NCBI GenBank assembly: GCA_035691285.1
Contig: DASSJI010000111.1
Coordinates: forward strand, 1-64,000
DNA from: DATFEN01 sp035691285
GTDB taxonomy: Bacteria; Acidobacteriota; Vicinamibacteria; Fen-336
Direction: 5' to 3'
Length of the DNA: 64,000 nucleotides
Shown here: one piece after another, positions 57,351 to 64,000 of the stretch
Layout: every line of letters starts with the position of its first letter
Position numbering within the stretch: the first letter of the stretch is position 1
Notes under the pieces: generated by a model
Told to the model about the DNA's origin: nothing
What the model saw: only the letters and a program-made list of their open reading frames with translations
Database searches by the model: none
Made by a program: the position numbers and the translations under genes

Positions 57351-57557
57351 TCAGTGCCGGCAACCGCAGCCTCCGCCGCAGCACCCGCCCCGAGCCGGCG
57401 CTTCCCCGGCGGACGACGCCGTCGTCGCGAAGCTCGACAGCAGCTTCTCGACGTCCCAGGCGCCGCAGGTCGGGCACGGGACGCGCTCGCCGAAGGCGCG
57501 CACGTACTTCTCGAAGCGCGCGGCGCAGGCGTGGCAGAGGTACTCGTAGATCGGCAT
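57351..57557 (-). CDS. FmdB-family zinc-ribbon protein
   Basis: A 68-residue protein, ATG 57557, whose first base is shared with the stop of the transaldolase gene (TGATG). IYEYLCHACAARFEKYV and VPCPTCGAWDVEKLLSSF are the CxxC pairs of the FmdB/CxxC_CxxC_SSSS regulator-type ribbon. The C-terminal tail after residue 45 is GEAPARGGCCGGGCGCRH, an extra run of Cys and Gly that may bind another metal. The FmdB family role is not well defined. It sits 7 bases before the carboxyltransferase gene. Confidence 0.85.
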   Translation of the reverse strand: MPIYEYLCHACAARFEKYVRAFGERVPCPTCGAWDVEKLLSSFATTASSAGEAPARGGCCGGGCGCRH

Positions 57558-58225
57558 CAGCGCGACGCCTTCTGCCCCATCTCCTTCTTGGCCCTCTCCC
57601 AGTCCTCGAGGAAGCGCTTCAGGCCGATGTCCGTCAGCGGGTGCTTGAGGAGCAGGCGGAAGACGCCCATGGGCATGGTGCCGATGTGGGCGCCGGCCTT
57701 GGCCGCCTCGACGACGTGCATCGGGTGGCGCAGCGAGGCTGCCAGGACCTCGCAGGAGAGGTCGTAGTTCCCGAAGATCCCGACGATGTCGCGCACCAGC
57801 TCCATGCCGGGGGTCGCGACGTCGTCGAGGCGGCCCACGAACGGCGAGGCGAAGCGGGCCCCGGCCTTGGCCGCGAGCAGCGCCTGAGTGGGCGAGAAGA
57901 TGAGCGTCATGTTGACGCGGATGCCCTCCGCGGCGAGCGACTTGGTCGCCTTGAGGCCCTCGGAGGTGCAAGGGCACTTGACCACGATGTTCTTGTGGAG
58001 GGACGCCCAGTGGCGGCCTTCGCTGAGCATCCCCGGCGCGTCGGTCGCCACGACCTCGGCGGAGATGGGCCCGTCGACGGTCCGGCAGATCTCGAGAAGG
58101 ATCTCCTCGGGGTCCCCCTTCTCCTTGGCGAGCAGGCTCGGATTGGTGGTGACGCCGTCCACGACACCGAGCTGGGCGCCCTCGCGGATCTCGTCGAGGC
58201 TCGCGGTATCCAGAAAGATCTTCAT
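57557..58225 (-). CDS. Transaldolase (TalC/fructose-6-phosphate aldolase type)
   Basis: A 222-residue protein, ATG 58225, with a Shine-Dalgarno GAGGAGAGG four bases before. MKIFLDTASLDEIREGAQLGVVDGVTTNPSLLAKEKG is the signature start. NIVVKCPCTSEGLKA holds the Schiff-base Lys83. RVNMTLIFSPTQALLAAKAGARFASPFVGRLDD and the GMELVRDIVGIF helix follow. The short length is that of the small transaldolase subgroup. It acts in the pentose phosphate pathway, exchanging a dihydroxyacetone unit between sugar phosphates. The FmdB gene overlaps it by one base. Confidence 0.95.
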   Translation of the reverse strand: MKIFLDTASLDEIREGAQLGVVDGVTTNPSLLAKEKGDPEEILLEICRTVDGPISAEVVATDAPGMLSEGRHWASLHKNIVVKCPCTSEGLKATKSLAAEGIRVNMTLIFSPTQALLAAKAGARFASPFVGRLDDVATPGMELVRDIVGIFGNYDLSCEVLAASLRHPMHVVEAAKAGAHIGTMPMGVFRLLLKHPLTDIGLKRFLEDWERAKKEMGQKASR

Positions 58226-58236
58226 TCGTCCTCTCC

Positions 58237-58992
58237 TCACACGACCGGGTTCTCGAGCACGCCGATCCCCTCGATCTCCACCTCCACGCGGTCGCCCCGG
58301 TGGAGCGGACCGACGCCGGCGGGGGTACCAGTGGTGATGATATCGCCGGGAAGCAGCGTCATCACCCGCGACACGAAGCGCACCAGGGAAACGGGATCGA
58401 AGATCAACTCGGCGGTGGTGCTCCGCTGGCGGACCTCGCCGTTCACGCGACACTCGACCCGCAGCCGCCCCAGGTCGAGGCCGACGGCCATGGCGGGGCC
58501 GATCGGGCAGAAGGTGTCGAAGCCCTTGGCCCGCGTGTACTGCACGTCCTTGCTCTGCAGCTCACGGGCGGTGACGTCGTTGACGCACACTGCCCCGAGG
58601 ATCGCCGCGCCGGCGGCCTCGGGGGTCTCGACGTCCTTCGCGCGCCGGCCGATCACGAGGCCCAGTTCCGCCTCGTGGTCCACGCGCCCAGCCCAGGCCG
58701 GCAGGCGGATGGCCTCGCCGGGGCCGATCACGGCCGAGGGCGGCTTCAGGAAGAGGAGCGGCTCGGCGGGGACGGGCTTGCCCTGTTCCGCAGCGTGGTC
58801 GCGGTAGTTGAGTCCGACGGCGACGATCTTGGAGGGCGTGGCCGGACACAGCAGCTTCGCGCCCTCGAGATCGACGGTCGCGCGGGTCTCGGCGAAGCCC
58901 GCGACCGGGTCGCCCTCGAGCAGTCGGAGCAGGCCGTGCTCCTCCTTGGCCCAGGCCGCCCCGCCGGAGGTCGCGATGCGGAACAGCCTCAC
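58237..58992 (-). CDS. Fumarylacetoacetate hydrolase-family protein
   Basis: A 251-residue protein, GTG 58992. KIVAVGLNYRDHAAEQGKPVPAEPLLFLKPPSAVIGPGEAI is the FAH-family core. DHEAELGLVIGRRAKDV and CVNDVTARELQSKDVQYTRAKGFDTFCPIGPAM supply the metal-binding acids. LLPGDIITTGTPAGVGPLHRGDRVEVEIEGIG is the typical late block. Family members hydrolyse or decarboxylate beta-keto or acyl-pyruvate compounds. The exact substrate is unknown. Its stop is 11 bases before the transaldolase start, and its GTG overlaps the upstream stop. Confidence 0.92.
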   Translation of the reverse strand: MRLFRIATSGGAAWAKEEHGLLRLLEGDPVAGFAETRATVDLEGAKLLCPATPSKIVAVGLNYRDHAAEQGKPVPAEPLLFLKPPSAVIGPGEAIRLPAWAGRVDHEAELGLVIGRRAKDVETPEAAGAAILGAVCVNDVTARELQSKDVQYTRAKGFDTFCPIGPAMAVGLDLGRLRVECRVNGEVRQRSTTAELIFDPVSLVRFVSRVMTLLPGDIITTGTPAGVGPLHRGDRVEVEIEGIGVLENPVV

Positions 58993-60140
58993 GGCCGGCC
59001 GCCCTCCACGGGCTGCGAGCGCTGGCTCTCGTTGCCGGCGGCGTCGACCGCGCTGACGGAGTAGACGAAGCGACCCGAGGCGGCGCCAGGGTCGACGACG
59101 CTCGTCTCGGGCGGCTTCACCTCGGCGAACCTCTCCGGCTGTCCGCCGCGGGCCTGGCGGTACACGCGGTAGAGCGCCAGGTCCGGCTCCGGCGAGGGGC
59201 TCCACGACAGCTCGAGGCCGCTCTCGCCGGCGAGGGCCGCGACGCCCGTCGGCGCGGCCGGCGCCTTCTTGTCCTCGACGAGCACGCAGGCCTCGTTGGA
59301 CGTCCCGCTCTCGACGAGCGGGGCGCCGGAGACGACGGTGGTCGCAACGTAGCAGTGGGTTGCGCCCAGGGGCGCCATAGCATCGAGAAAGCTCGCCTCT
59401 CGGAGCACCTCGGCGGTCAAGGGCGCGCCGTAGGTGCCGTTCTCGGCGCGGCGGTAGAGGTAGAAGCCCGCCGTCTGCGGGATCGGAGGCGCTGGGGAGG
59501 GCGCGGTCTCGGTAGGAGGTGCGGAGGGGGCTTCCTCGGGCGGCCGCGGGCCAGCGGGTTGCGGTGCGACGCCGGCGGCAGGCAAAGACGCTTGCGGCGG
59601 CGGCGAGGGGCTGCCCTTCGGCTCCGGCGAGGGCTCGATCCAGGCGGGCAGCGGGTCGGGAGGCGTGAGGCGTAGACGGACGCCGTCGGGCTCGAGGCCC
59701 GCCGAGAGATCCAGCGGCGGCGCGACCGCCTCGGCGACGACCAGGGAGCGGAGCTGTGACTGCACGGAGCTGTGCTTGTCGCTGGTCGCGATCGCCGCGA
59801 TGCGCAAGACGGTGCCGGGGGACGGGAGCGGCTCGCGGAGCGTGAGCCGCTCGCCGGGCGCGGCTTTCACGCTGCGCCGGGCCGCGGTCTTCTGGAAGTC
59901 CCCGGAGCCTTCGGCGCGCAGGAGCTCCAGGCTGACGACGCCCAGGCGCTGACCATCGGTCGTGGCCCGCGGGGCTTGCAGGTGGACCTCGAGCTCTGCG
60001 CCGCGCTGGGCGAGGCTCAGCTCGGACACCGGCTGGGGAGTGCGCCGGAGCGGCGGCAGGGGGTCGCCCCGCTTGCCGCAGCCCACGTGGAGGGTCGCCG
60101 CCGGGACCAGCGCCAGGAGCATCGTGGGGGTCATCCGCAT
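58989..60140 (-). CDS. FnIII-containing lipoprotein
   Basis: A 383-residue protein, ATG 60140. RMTPTMLLALVPAATLHVGC is a lipoprotein signal with a Cys at about 21. An N-terminal FnIII-like domain (about 30-165; PPLRRTPQPVSELSLAQRGAELEVHL) is followed by a proline-rich linker (about 170-230). Then two more beta domains follow, the last with APTGVAALAGESGLELSWSPSPEPDLALYRVYRQ, the FnIII signature. It should sit on the outer side of a membrane and bind partners or glycans. It heads the ten-gene operon. Function unknown. Confidence 0.78.
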   Translation of the reverse strand: MRMTPTMLLALVPAATLHVGCGKRGDPLPPLRRTPQPVSELSLAQRGAELEVHLQAPRATTDGQRLGVVSLELLRAEGSGDFQKTAARRSVKAAPGERLTLREPLPSPGTVLRIAAIATSDKHSSVQSQLRSLVVAEAVAPPLDLSAGLEPDGVRLRLTPPDPLPAWIEPSPEPKGSPSPPPQASLPAAGVAPQPAGPRPPEEAPSAPPTETAPSPAPPIPQTAGFYLYRRAENGTYGAPLTAEVLREASFLDAMAPLGATHCYVATTVVSGAPLVESGTSNEACVLVEDKKAPAAPTGVAALAGESGLELSWSPSPEPDLALYRVYRQARGGQPERFAEVKPPETSVVDPGAASGRFVYSVSAVDAAGNESQRSQPVEGGRP

Positions 60141-60168
60141 CGTTATCGGCGCTTCGGGGTGAGGGCGT

Positions 60169-60174
60169 AGTATA
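60169..60174 (-). promoter_or_regulatory. Candidate -10 for the FnIII lipoprotein operon
   Basis: The minus strand reads TATACT, five of six matches, 28 bases before ATG 60140 (predicted leader about 22). The overlapping plus-strand TATACC (60171-60176) is four bases before GTG 60181, so the spot may serve both directions. Confidence 0.4.
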
Positions 60175-60180
60175 CCGGCC

Positions 60181-60549
60181 GTGACGCTGCGGAGCCTCTG
60201 CCTCGTGTCGGGGGTCTACGACCTCGCCTTGGCCGTGCCGCTCCTGCTCGCGCCGGTCTACACCGCCCGCCTGTTCGGAGCGCCCGATCCCTCGCCGGTC
60301 CTGAACGCGCAGCTCAACGGCGTGTTCACGCTGAGCCTGGCGGCGGGCTATTTCTGGGCCATGGCCGACGCTCAAGCGCGCCGCGGCTACCTCTGGTGCG
60401 CCGGGGTCCTGGCGAAGGCGCTGGGCGCGTCCCTCTTCGTCCTCGACCACTTCCTGCGGAACTCGCCGGCGTCCTTCCTGCTCTTTGCAGTGACCGACGG
60501 CGGTCTCGCGCTTCTCACCTTGACGCTCCTGCTCCGGGCGCGCGCGTAG
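60181..60549 (+). CDS. Small four-helix membrane protein
   Basis: A 122-residue protein, GTG 60181. It has four hydrophobic segments: LVSGVYDLALAVPLLLAPVY, VFTLSLAAGYFWAMA, YLWCAGVLAKALGASLFVLDHF and ASFLLFAVTDGGLALLTLTLL. I do not recognise a family with certainty; the size and layout are like DUF4345/DoxX-type small membrane proteins. It lies alone between two minus-strand operons, close to the FnIII promoter. The TATACC box upstream is four bases from the start and would give a leaderless mRNA. Confidence 0.65.
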   Translation: MTLRSLCLVSGVYDLALAVPLLLAPVYTARLFGAPDPSPVLNAQLNGVFTLSLAAGYFWAMADAQARRGYLWCAGVLAKALGASLFVLDHFLRNSPASFLLFAVTDGGLALLTLTLLLRARA

Positions 60550-60559
60550 TCGGCGGCGT

Positions 60560-61387
60560 TCAGTACTCGGCAACCTCGACCCGCGCCTTGAGCTCGTCCG
60601 GGCCGATCCGCCCGGCCTTGCGCTCGTCGAGATCCCTCTTCCGGATCCGGACCACGAGGGTCCTTTCCACCTTGGCGACTCCGAAGGGGAACCCTGGCAC
60701 GAAATCGACTGCGGCGGCGATCGTCTCCTCCGGGCGAAGGGCCCTGAGCGTGCCGCCGTGGGTCGACAGCGCGTCGACGAGCGCGGTACGCATGCGCGCC
60801 ACGACGGTGGCGGCCGGCGCCTCGCTTGCCTCGTCCTCGAGCCCCGCGTCGAACCACAGCGTCCAGGGCGGGATCGGCGGCTCGGGCGCCGCCGGAGGCT
60901 CCGGCGGCGAGGGCGCTTCGGGTGGCGCCGGAGCGGTCGGCTGCTCCGGATGCCGGCGCTGGATCTCCCACTGCACCTCGGCGATGGCCCGCTCCACCTC
61001 CTGGTGGGTGCGTGCCGCCTCGCGTTGCAGGGCTTCGGCTTGCTGCTCGACGACCTGGATCTCGCGGTCGAGTTCGCTGTGCGGGACGGCACGCACCCGG
61101 CGGCCGACGCGGGCGTCCGTCCGCTGACGGACGAGCTGGCCTTGGCCGCGCACGGCACGGGCGGGCAGCACGAAGACCGCCCCCACCCCCTCGATGCGGT
61201 ACCCGCGGCACGCCCCTGACTGCAGGGCGAACACGCCGGGGCGGGCGACGGCGTCAGCGGCGCGGGCCAACGCGGCCTCGAGGGCCCTGAGCTCCGCGCG
61301 CGGGCCCTTCTCGGCCGGCAGTGCGTGCTGGGCGAGAGCCAGCGGCGCCGCGCAGGCGACGAGAATCGGAACCAGCAGCGGCCGCAT
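60560..61387 (-). CDS. Secreted proline-rich coiled-coil protein
   Basis: A 275-residue protein, ATG 61387, sharing one base with the anti-sigma stop (TGATG). A signal peptide, MRPLLVPILVACAAPLALAQ, is clear. A helical coiled coil (about 90-135, SELDREIQVVEQQAEALQREAARTHQEVERAIAEVQ) precedes a proline-rich run (about 140-165, repeated P-A-P-P-E). The C-terminal 90 residues, WTLWFDAGLEDEASEAPAATVVARMRTAL and FVPGFPFGVAKVERTLVVRIRKRDLDE, look like a small globular domain. Function unknown. Its place behind an ECF sigma/anti-sigma pair suggests an envelope-stress regulator or target. Confidence 0.65.
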   Translation of the reverse strand: MRPLLVPILVACAAPLALAQHALPAEKGPRAELRALEAALARAADAVARPGVFALQSGACRGYRIEGVGAVFVLPARAVRGQGQLVRQRTDARVGRRVRAVPHSELDREIQVVEQQAEALQREAARTHQEVERAIAEVQWEIQRRHPEQPTAPAPPEAPSPPEPPAAPEPPIPPWTLWFDAGLEDEASEAPAATVVARMRTALVDALSTHGGTLRALRPEETIAAAVDFVPGFPFGVAKVERTLVVRIRKRDLDERKAGRIGPDELKARVEVAEY

Positions 61388-62004
61388 CACTTCTTCTCCG
61401 CGACCTGGAGCACGTGGCCCATGAGCTCGGTGGTGCGGGCCACGTGCTGGCCCGTGCGCCCGTCGAGATAGGCGAGGCCGGCGCTGACACGGGCCAGGTC
61501 GTAGCGCCGCTGCGCTTCGGTGCGCTCCGCGAACTCCCGGAGCGACTCCTCCACATGGCGGCTCTGGCGCGACTCGCTCTCCCGCAGCAGGGTTTCGAAG
61601 CGCTCGAAGCCGCCGCTCCGGGTCGACGCCACGTCCACGGCGGCGCCGCGCCCGGCCAGCGCGGCCTCCAGGGCGGCGATCTCCTGAGCGTGGCGCGCCT
61701 CCTGCTGGTCGAAACGCCGCTCCAGCTGCACGAGCCAGCCGAGCCCCGTTCCGAGAGCCAGCAGCACGGCCGCCGCGGCGGCGACGAGGCCCGGGGGCCA
61801 GGCTGCGAGCCGGAGGCGGCGCGCCGGCCTGAGCGACGGCAGCGGGTCGCTTCTCAGCTCGACGCGGACCCGCCGGAACGCGGCCAGCTCCTCCCGGCAC
61901 GCACTGCATGCGGCGAGGTGCTCCGCGAGGCGCGCTTCCGCGCCGGGGGCGGTCTCGCCGTACAGCACCTCGATCATCAAGTCCCTGTAGTTCGTGCACT
62001 CCAT
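61387..62004 (-). CDS. Zinc-finger anti-sigma factor (zf-HC2)
   Basis: A 205-residue single-pass membrane protein, ATG 62004 (GAAGGAC upstream). MECTNYRDLMIEVLYGETAPGAEARLAEHLAACSACREELAAF is the zf-HC2 anti-sigma domain, with the H-x3-C-x2-C zinc motif at about 32-39. A transmembrane segment, WPPGLVAAAAAVLLALGTGLGWLV, follows at about 70-95. The periplasmic part is a long coiled coil (LERRFDQQEARHAQEIAALEAALAGRG and on) that may sense the envelope. It lies 20 bases after the sigma factor gene, as expected of its cognate partner. Confidence 0.88.
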   Translation of the reverse strand: MECTNYRDLMIEVLYGETAPGAEARLAEHLAACSACREELAAFRRVRVELRSDPLPSLRPARRLRLAAWPPGLVAAAAAVLLALGTGLGWLVQLERRFDQQEARHAQEIAALEAALAGRGAAVDVASTRSGGFERFETLLRESESRQSRHVEESLREFAERTEAQRRYDLARVSAGLAYLDGRTGQHVARTTELMGHVLQVAEKK

Positions 62005-62024
62005 GTCCTTCGTCTCCAAGACCG

Positions 62025-62654
62025 TCACGCTTGCGCTGCTCCCGCCACCGCCGCGACGCCCCGCAGTCCTTGACGCTCCAGCCGGCCCCTCAGGCTCACG
62101 AGGCCGCGGTAGAGGCGCGTCTTCACCGTGGAGAGCGGCACGTCGAGGATCTGGGCGATCTCGAGGAACGTCAGCTCCTCGTATTCCTTCAGCACGATCA
62201 CCTCGCGTTGCTCGTCGGGGAGGGCGGCCAGGGCCTCGCGCACCCGCCGAAGCAGCGCGCCGCGTTCGGCCTGCTCGTAGGGCGACGGGCCGGCGTCCGG
62301 CGCGGGATGTCCGCCTTCCTCTTCCAGGCTTTCGAGGCTGACGAACGCCTTGCCCCGCCGTCTCCGGAGGCGGTCGCGGCACAGGTTCAACGCGATCTGG
62401 TAGAGCCACGAGGAGAAGCGCGCCTCTCCCTTGAAGCCGCGAAGGGCACGGAACGCCTTAAGGAACGCTTCCTGGCTCACATCCCGCGCCTCCTCTTCGA
62501 CCCCGAGGATCCGGTACGCGGTTCCCTGGATCCTCCGCTCCCAGCGGAGCAGGAGCAGATCGAAGGCTGCCAGGTCGCCAGCCTGAAACGCCTCGACGAG
62601 CCGCTCGTCGCTGGGCGCAGTCATCTGCTTCTGGGACGTCGGATGGGGCGCCAT
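62025..62654 (-). CDS. ECF RNA polymerase sigma factor
   Basis: A 209-residue protein. I start it at ATG 62654, with AGGA nine bases upstream; ATG 62624 is an alternative that would begin near residue 11. Sigma-70 region 2 spans about 20-90 (FDLLLLRWERRIQGTAYRILG, DVSQEAFLKAFRALRGFKGEARFSSWLYQIALNLCRDRLRRRR). Region 4 spans about 137-188 (ALAALPDEQREVIVLKEYEELTFLEIAQILDVPLSTVKTRLYRGLVSLRG). The zf-HC2 gene behind it would hold it inactive. Its likely promoter lies in the AT-rich end of xerC. Confidence 0.95.
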   Translation of the reverse strand: MAPHPTSQKQMTAPSDERLVEAFQAGDLAAFDLLLLRWERRIQGTAYRILGVEEEARDVSQEAFLKAFRALRGFKGEARFSSWLYQIALNLCRDRLRRRRGKAFVSLESLEEEGGHPAPDAGPSPYEQAERGALLRRVREALAALPDEQREVIVLKEYEELTFLEIAQILDVPLSTVKTRLYRGLVSLRGRLERQGLRGVAAVAGAAQA

Positions 62655-62683
62655 AGCTCTATTCCTGTGTATCTGCAGATGAT

Positions 62684-63565
62684 CTACGCTCTGGGGTGCG
62701 TTCTGCTGTATACATCCATTAATTGCTTGGCGTTCACATGCGTGTACCGCTGGGTGGTCGACAGGCTGGCGTGCCCCAGAAGCTCTTGAATGGCACGGAG
62801 ATCCGCGCCTCTCTGGAGGAGATGTGTCGCGAAGCTGTGCCGTAGGCCGTGTGGACTCAACCGATGTGCCAGAGCGGTCTGCCGAACCCGCCTCGCAACC
62901 AGGAGCCGGACGCTGCGATCTGTCAATCGACCACCTTTATTGTTCACGAAGAGAGCTTCGTCCTTCGGACGGGCTCGCGCCCGTGCCGGCAGGTAGGCCC
63001 TGATCGCCTGCCGCGCTCGCTGCCCGAAAGGCACGACGCGCTCCTTGCGCCCTTTCCCGATGACGCGGACCATGCGTCCGTCAAGGTCCACTTCCGAGAG
63101 GTCGAGGGACACGAGCTCGCCGCAGCGCAGGCCGGTCGCATACAGGAGCTCGAGAATCGCCCGGGCCCTGAACACGGCGTCGCTCTGGCCGGGAACGTCG
63201 AGCAACGCGCCCACCTGGGTCTCGTCGAGGTGGGCGGGCAGGCGCCGCTCCACGCGCGGAGAGACGATGGCGCGCGCGGGGTTGCGATCGAGCGCGCCCT
63301 CACGGCAGAGATAGCGGAAGAAGGTCCGGAGCGCGGCGAGCTTCCGGGCCGAGGACGCCTTCGACAGGCCGCGTCGATGCAGGCTCGCGAGGAAGGACCG
63401 GATCATCAGGTGGTCAACGTCGTCCGGACGCCCTTCCCGGTGCAGCTCCCCCTTCACATGCCGCGCGAACTGGCGCAGATCCTCGCCGTAGGCCTTGAGG
63501 GTGTGGGGTGAGAGGTTCCGCTCGCGGTCGAGGTGCGTCAGGAAGGCGGTGATCGCCCGCTGCAC
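62684..63565 (-). CDS. xerC: Tyrosine recombinase XerC
   Basis: A 293-residue protein, GTG 63565 (GAGG six bases before, eight bases after the upstream stop). The N-terminal SAM-like domain ends about residue 105. ATGLRCGELVSLDLSEVDL holds the first catalytic Arg, GKGRKERVVPFG the Lys, HGLRHSFATHLLQRG the H-x-x-R, and LGHASLSTTQRYTHV the His and nucleophilic Tyr. XerC acts with XerD at dif to resolve chromosome dimers. The trmFO-xerC order is common in several phyla. The last codons are AT-rich and use codons rare in this DNA. Confidence 0.94.
   Translation of the reverse strand: MQRAITAFLTHLDRERNLSPHTLKAYGEDLRQFARHVKGELHREGRPDDVDHLMIRSFLASLHRRGLSKASSARKLAALRTFFRYLCREGALDRNPARAIVSPRVERRLPAHLDETQVGALLDVPGQSDAVFRARAILELLYATGLRCGELVSLDLSEVDLDGRMVRVIGKGRKERVVPFGQRARQAIRAYLPARARARPKDEALFVNNKGGRLTDRSVRLLVARRVRQTALAHRLSPHGLRHSFATHLLQRGADLRAIQELLGHASLSTTQRYTHVNAKQLMDVYSRTHPRA
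62707..62712 (-). promoter_or_regulatory. Candidate -10 inside xerC for the sigma factor gene
   Basis: The minus strand reads TATACA within an AT-rich stretch at the end of xerC (TTA-ATG-GAT-GTA-TAC codons). The predicted leader to ATG 62654 is about 46 bases. No clear -35. Autoregulation by the ECF factor is possible but was not seen. Confidence 0.3.
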
Positions 63566-63572
63566 GGCCGCC

Positions 63573-64000
63573 TCAGCGGGCCGCGGCGGGGCGCTCGGTC
63601 GGAGGCATGCCGACGAAGAAGCCGCCCAGGCGCGCCTTGAAGGCATCCAGGCTGGAGAGAGCGCGCTCCGCCATGGCCCGACGCCGCTGGGCACGATCGC
63701 GGATGCCGGGCTCCAGCTCGGGCAGCAGGCCGAAGGCGATGTTGGCGGGCTGATAGTTCTCGGGATCGCTGCGGGCGACGTAGCGTCCCAGCGCGCCCAG
63801 GGCCGTCGTCTCGGGGAAGACCAGGGGCGCCTCGCCGCTCGCCCGGCGCGCCGTGCCCAGGCCGGCGACGAGGCCCGAAGCCGCCGACTCGACGTACCCC
63901 TCGACTCCGGACATCTGGCCCGCGAAGAAGAGGCCGGGCCGTCGCCGTGTCTCGAAGCTCTCGTGGAGCGCCCGTGGGGCGTTGACGTAGGTGTTGCGGT
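63573..64000 (-). CDS. trmFO: TrmFO, C-terminal part (partial)
   Basis: The last 141 codons before the TGA at 63573-63575; the gene continues past the window end. GLFFAGQMSGVEGYVESAASGLVAGLG is the C-terminal flavin contact of TrmFO/GidA proteins. VFPETTALGALGRYVA and YQPANIAFGLLPELEPG match the conserved T-T-A-L-G-A-L and Q-P-x-N-I-x-F-G-L blocks of TrmFO. The enzyme uses 5,10-methylene-tetrahydrofolate and FADH2 to methylate U54 of tRNA. The upstream gene order to xerC supports it. Confidence 0.88.
   Translation of the reverse strand, partial: RNTYVNAPRALHESFETRRRPGLFFAGQMSGVEGYVESAASGLVAGLGTARRASGEAPLVFPETTALGALGRYVARSDPENYQPANIAFGLLPELEPGIRDRAQRRRAMAERALSSLDAFKARLGGFFVGMPPTERPAAAR

Noticed and set aside
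60560..61999. Fusion of the anti-sigma region with the secreted protein in one 479-codon frame
   Set aside because: The upstream part is Arg/Ala/Gly-rich and antisense-like; the ATG at 61387 begins a real signal peptide and the zf-HC2 protein is in another frame.
1..64000. CRISPR array, tRNA, rRNA, insertion sequence or attachment site
   Set aside because: No repeated spacer pattern, cloverleaf, transposase or terminal repeats were seen. The xerC gene is a chromosomal housekeeping type next to trmFO, so it does not mark an integrated element.

Overview
The window is very GC-rich, tightly packed bacterial DNA with no gene-free stretch longer than about 75 bases. I see no tRNA, rRNA, CRISPR array, insertion sequence or prophage. 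The outer-membrane assembly genes (TamB and a BamA/TamA-family barrel), two lipoproteins and a di-heme periplasmic peroxidase point to a Gram-negative cell. Ku plus LigD, SpsF/NeuB genes, many GTG starts and a TrmFO-XerC pair would fit a soil-type Acidobacteriota, Myxococcota or similar lineage, but the taxon cannot be fixed from this sequence alone.

Layout. 1-5101 (+): the tail of a DegT/DnrJ-type aminotransferase, a large GT-C-like membrane protein, a GT4 and a GT9 glycosyltransferase. 5098-9846: the NHEJ genes ku (-) and ligD (+), separated by a shrunken dehydrogenase remnant and a YpdA-like flavoprotein; a DUF72 gene (-) follows. 10641-19628 (+): a capsule-type GT-B enzyme, then a six-gene nonulosonic acid operon (two NeuB-like synthases, an SpsF-type cytidylyltransferase, a cytidylyltransferase-PseG fusion, an SDR epimerase and a Wzx-like flippase). 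19604-22571 (-): di-heme cytochrome c peroxidase and a multi-spanning membrane protein. 22613-39447 (+): fourteen genes joined almost everywhere by 4-base stop/start overlaps: GNAT, deacetylase, five GT4 enzymes, three methyltransferases, three related GT-C-like membrane proteins and one FAD oxidoreductase. 39520-43234 (-): two sulfatase-fold proteins around a GT4. 43286-46897 (+): a coiled-coil protein, two GT4 enzymes and an ALG5-like GT2. 46879-60140 (-): one ten-gene unit running from an FnIII lipoprotein through FAH hydrolase, transaldolase, FmdB zinc ribbon, a three-subunit acyl-CoA carboxylase, TamB, an Omp85 barrel and a SurA-N-like protein. 60181-60549 (+): a small membrane protein. 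60560-64000 (-): trmFO (partial), xerC, an ECF sigma factor, its anti-sigma factor and a periplasmic proline-rich protein.

How it fits together. About 35 kb is devoted to building, decorating and exporting a cell-surface glycan. Activated nonulosonic acids, GT4/GT9/GT2 transferases, GT-C-like membrane enzymes probably fed by polyprenyl-phosphate sugars, modifying enzymes (deacetylase, acetyltransferase, methyltransferases, phospho- or sulfo-transferase-like enzymes) and a flippase are all present. No obvious Wza/Wzc export machine is present here. The downstream long operon links lipid-precursor carboxylation with outer-membrane assembly. Many operon heads carry a TAnnnT box 4-12 bases before the start codon and no Shine-Dalgarno sequence, which suggests widespread leaderless transcripts.
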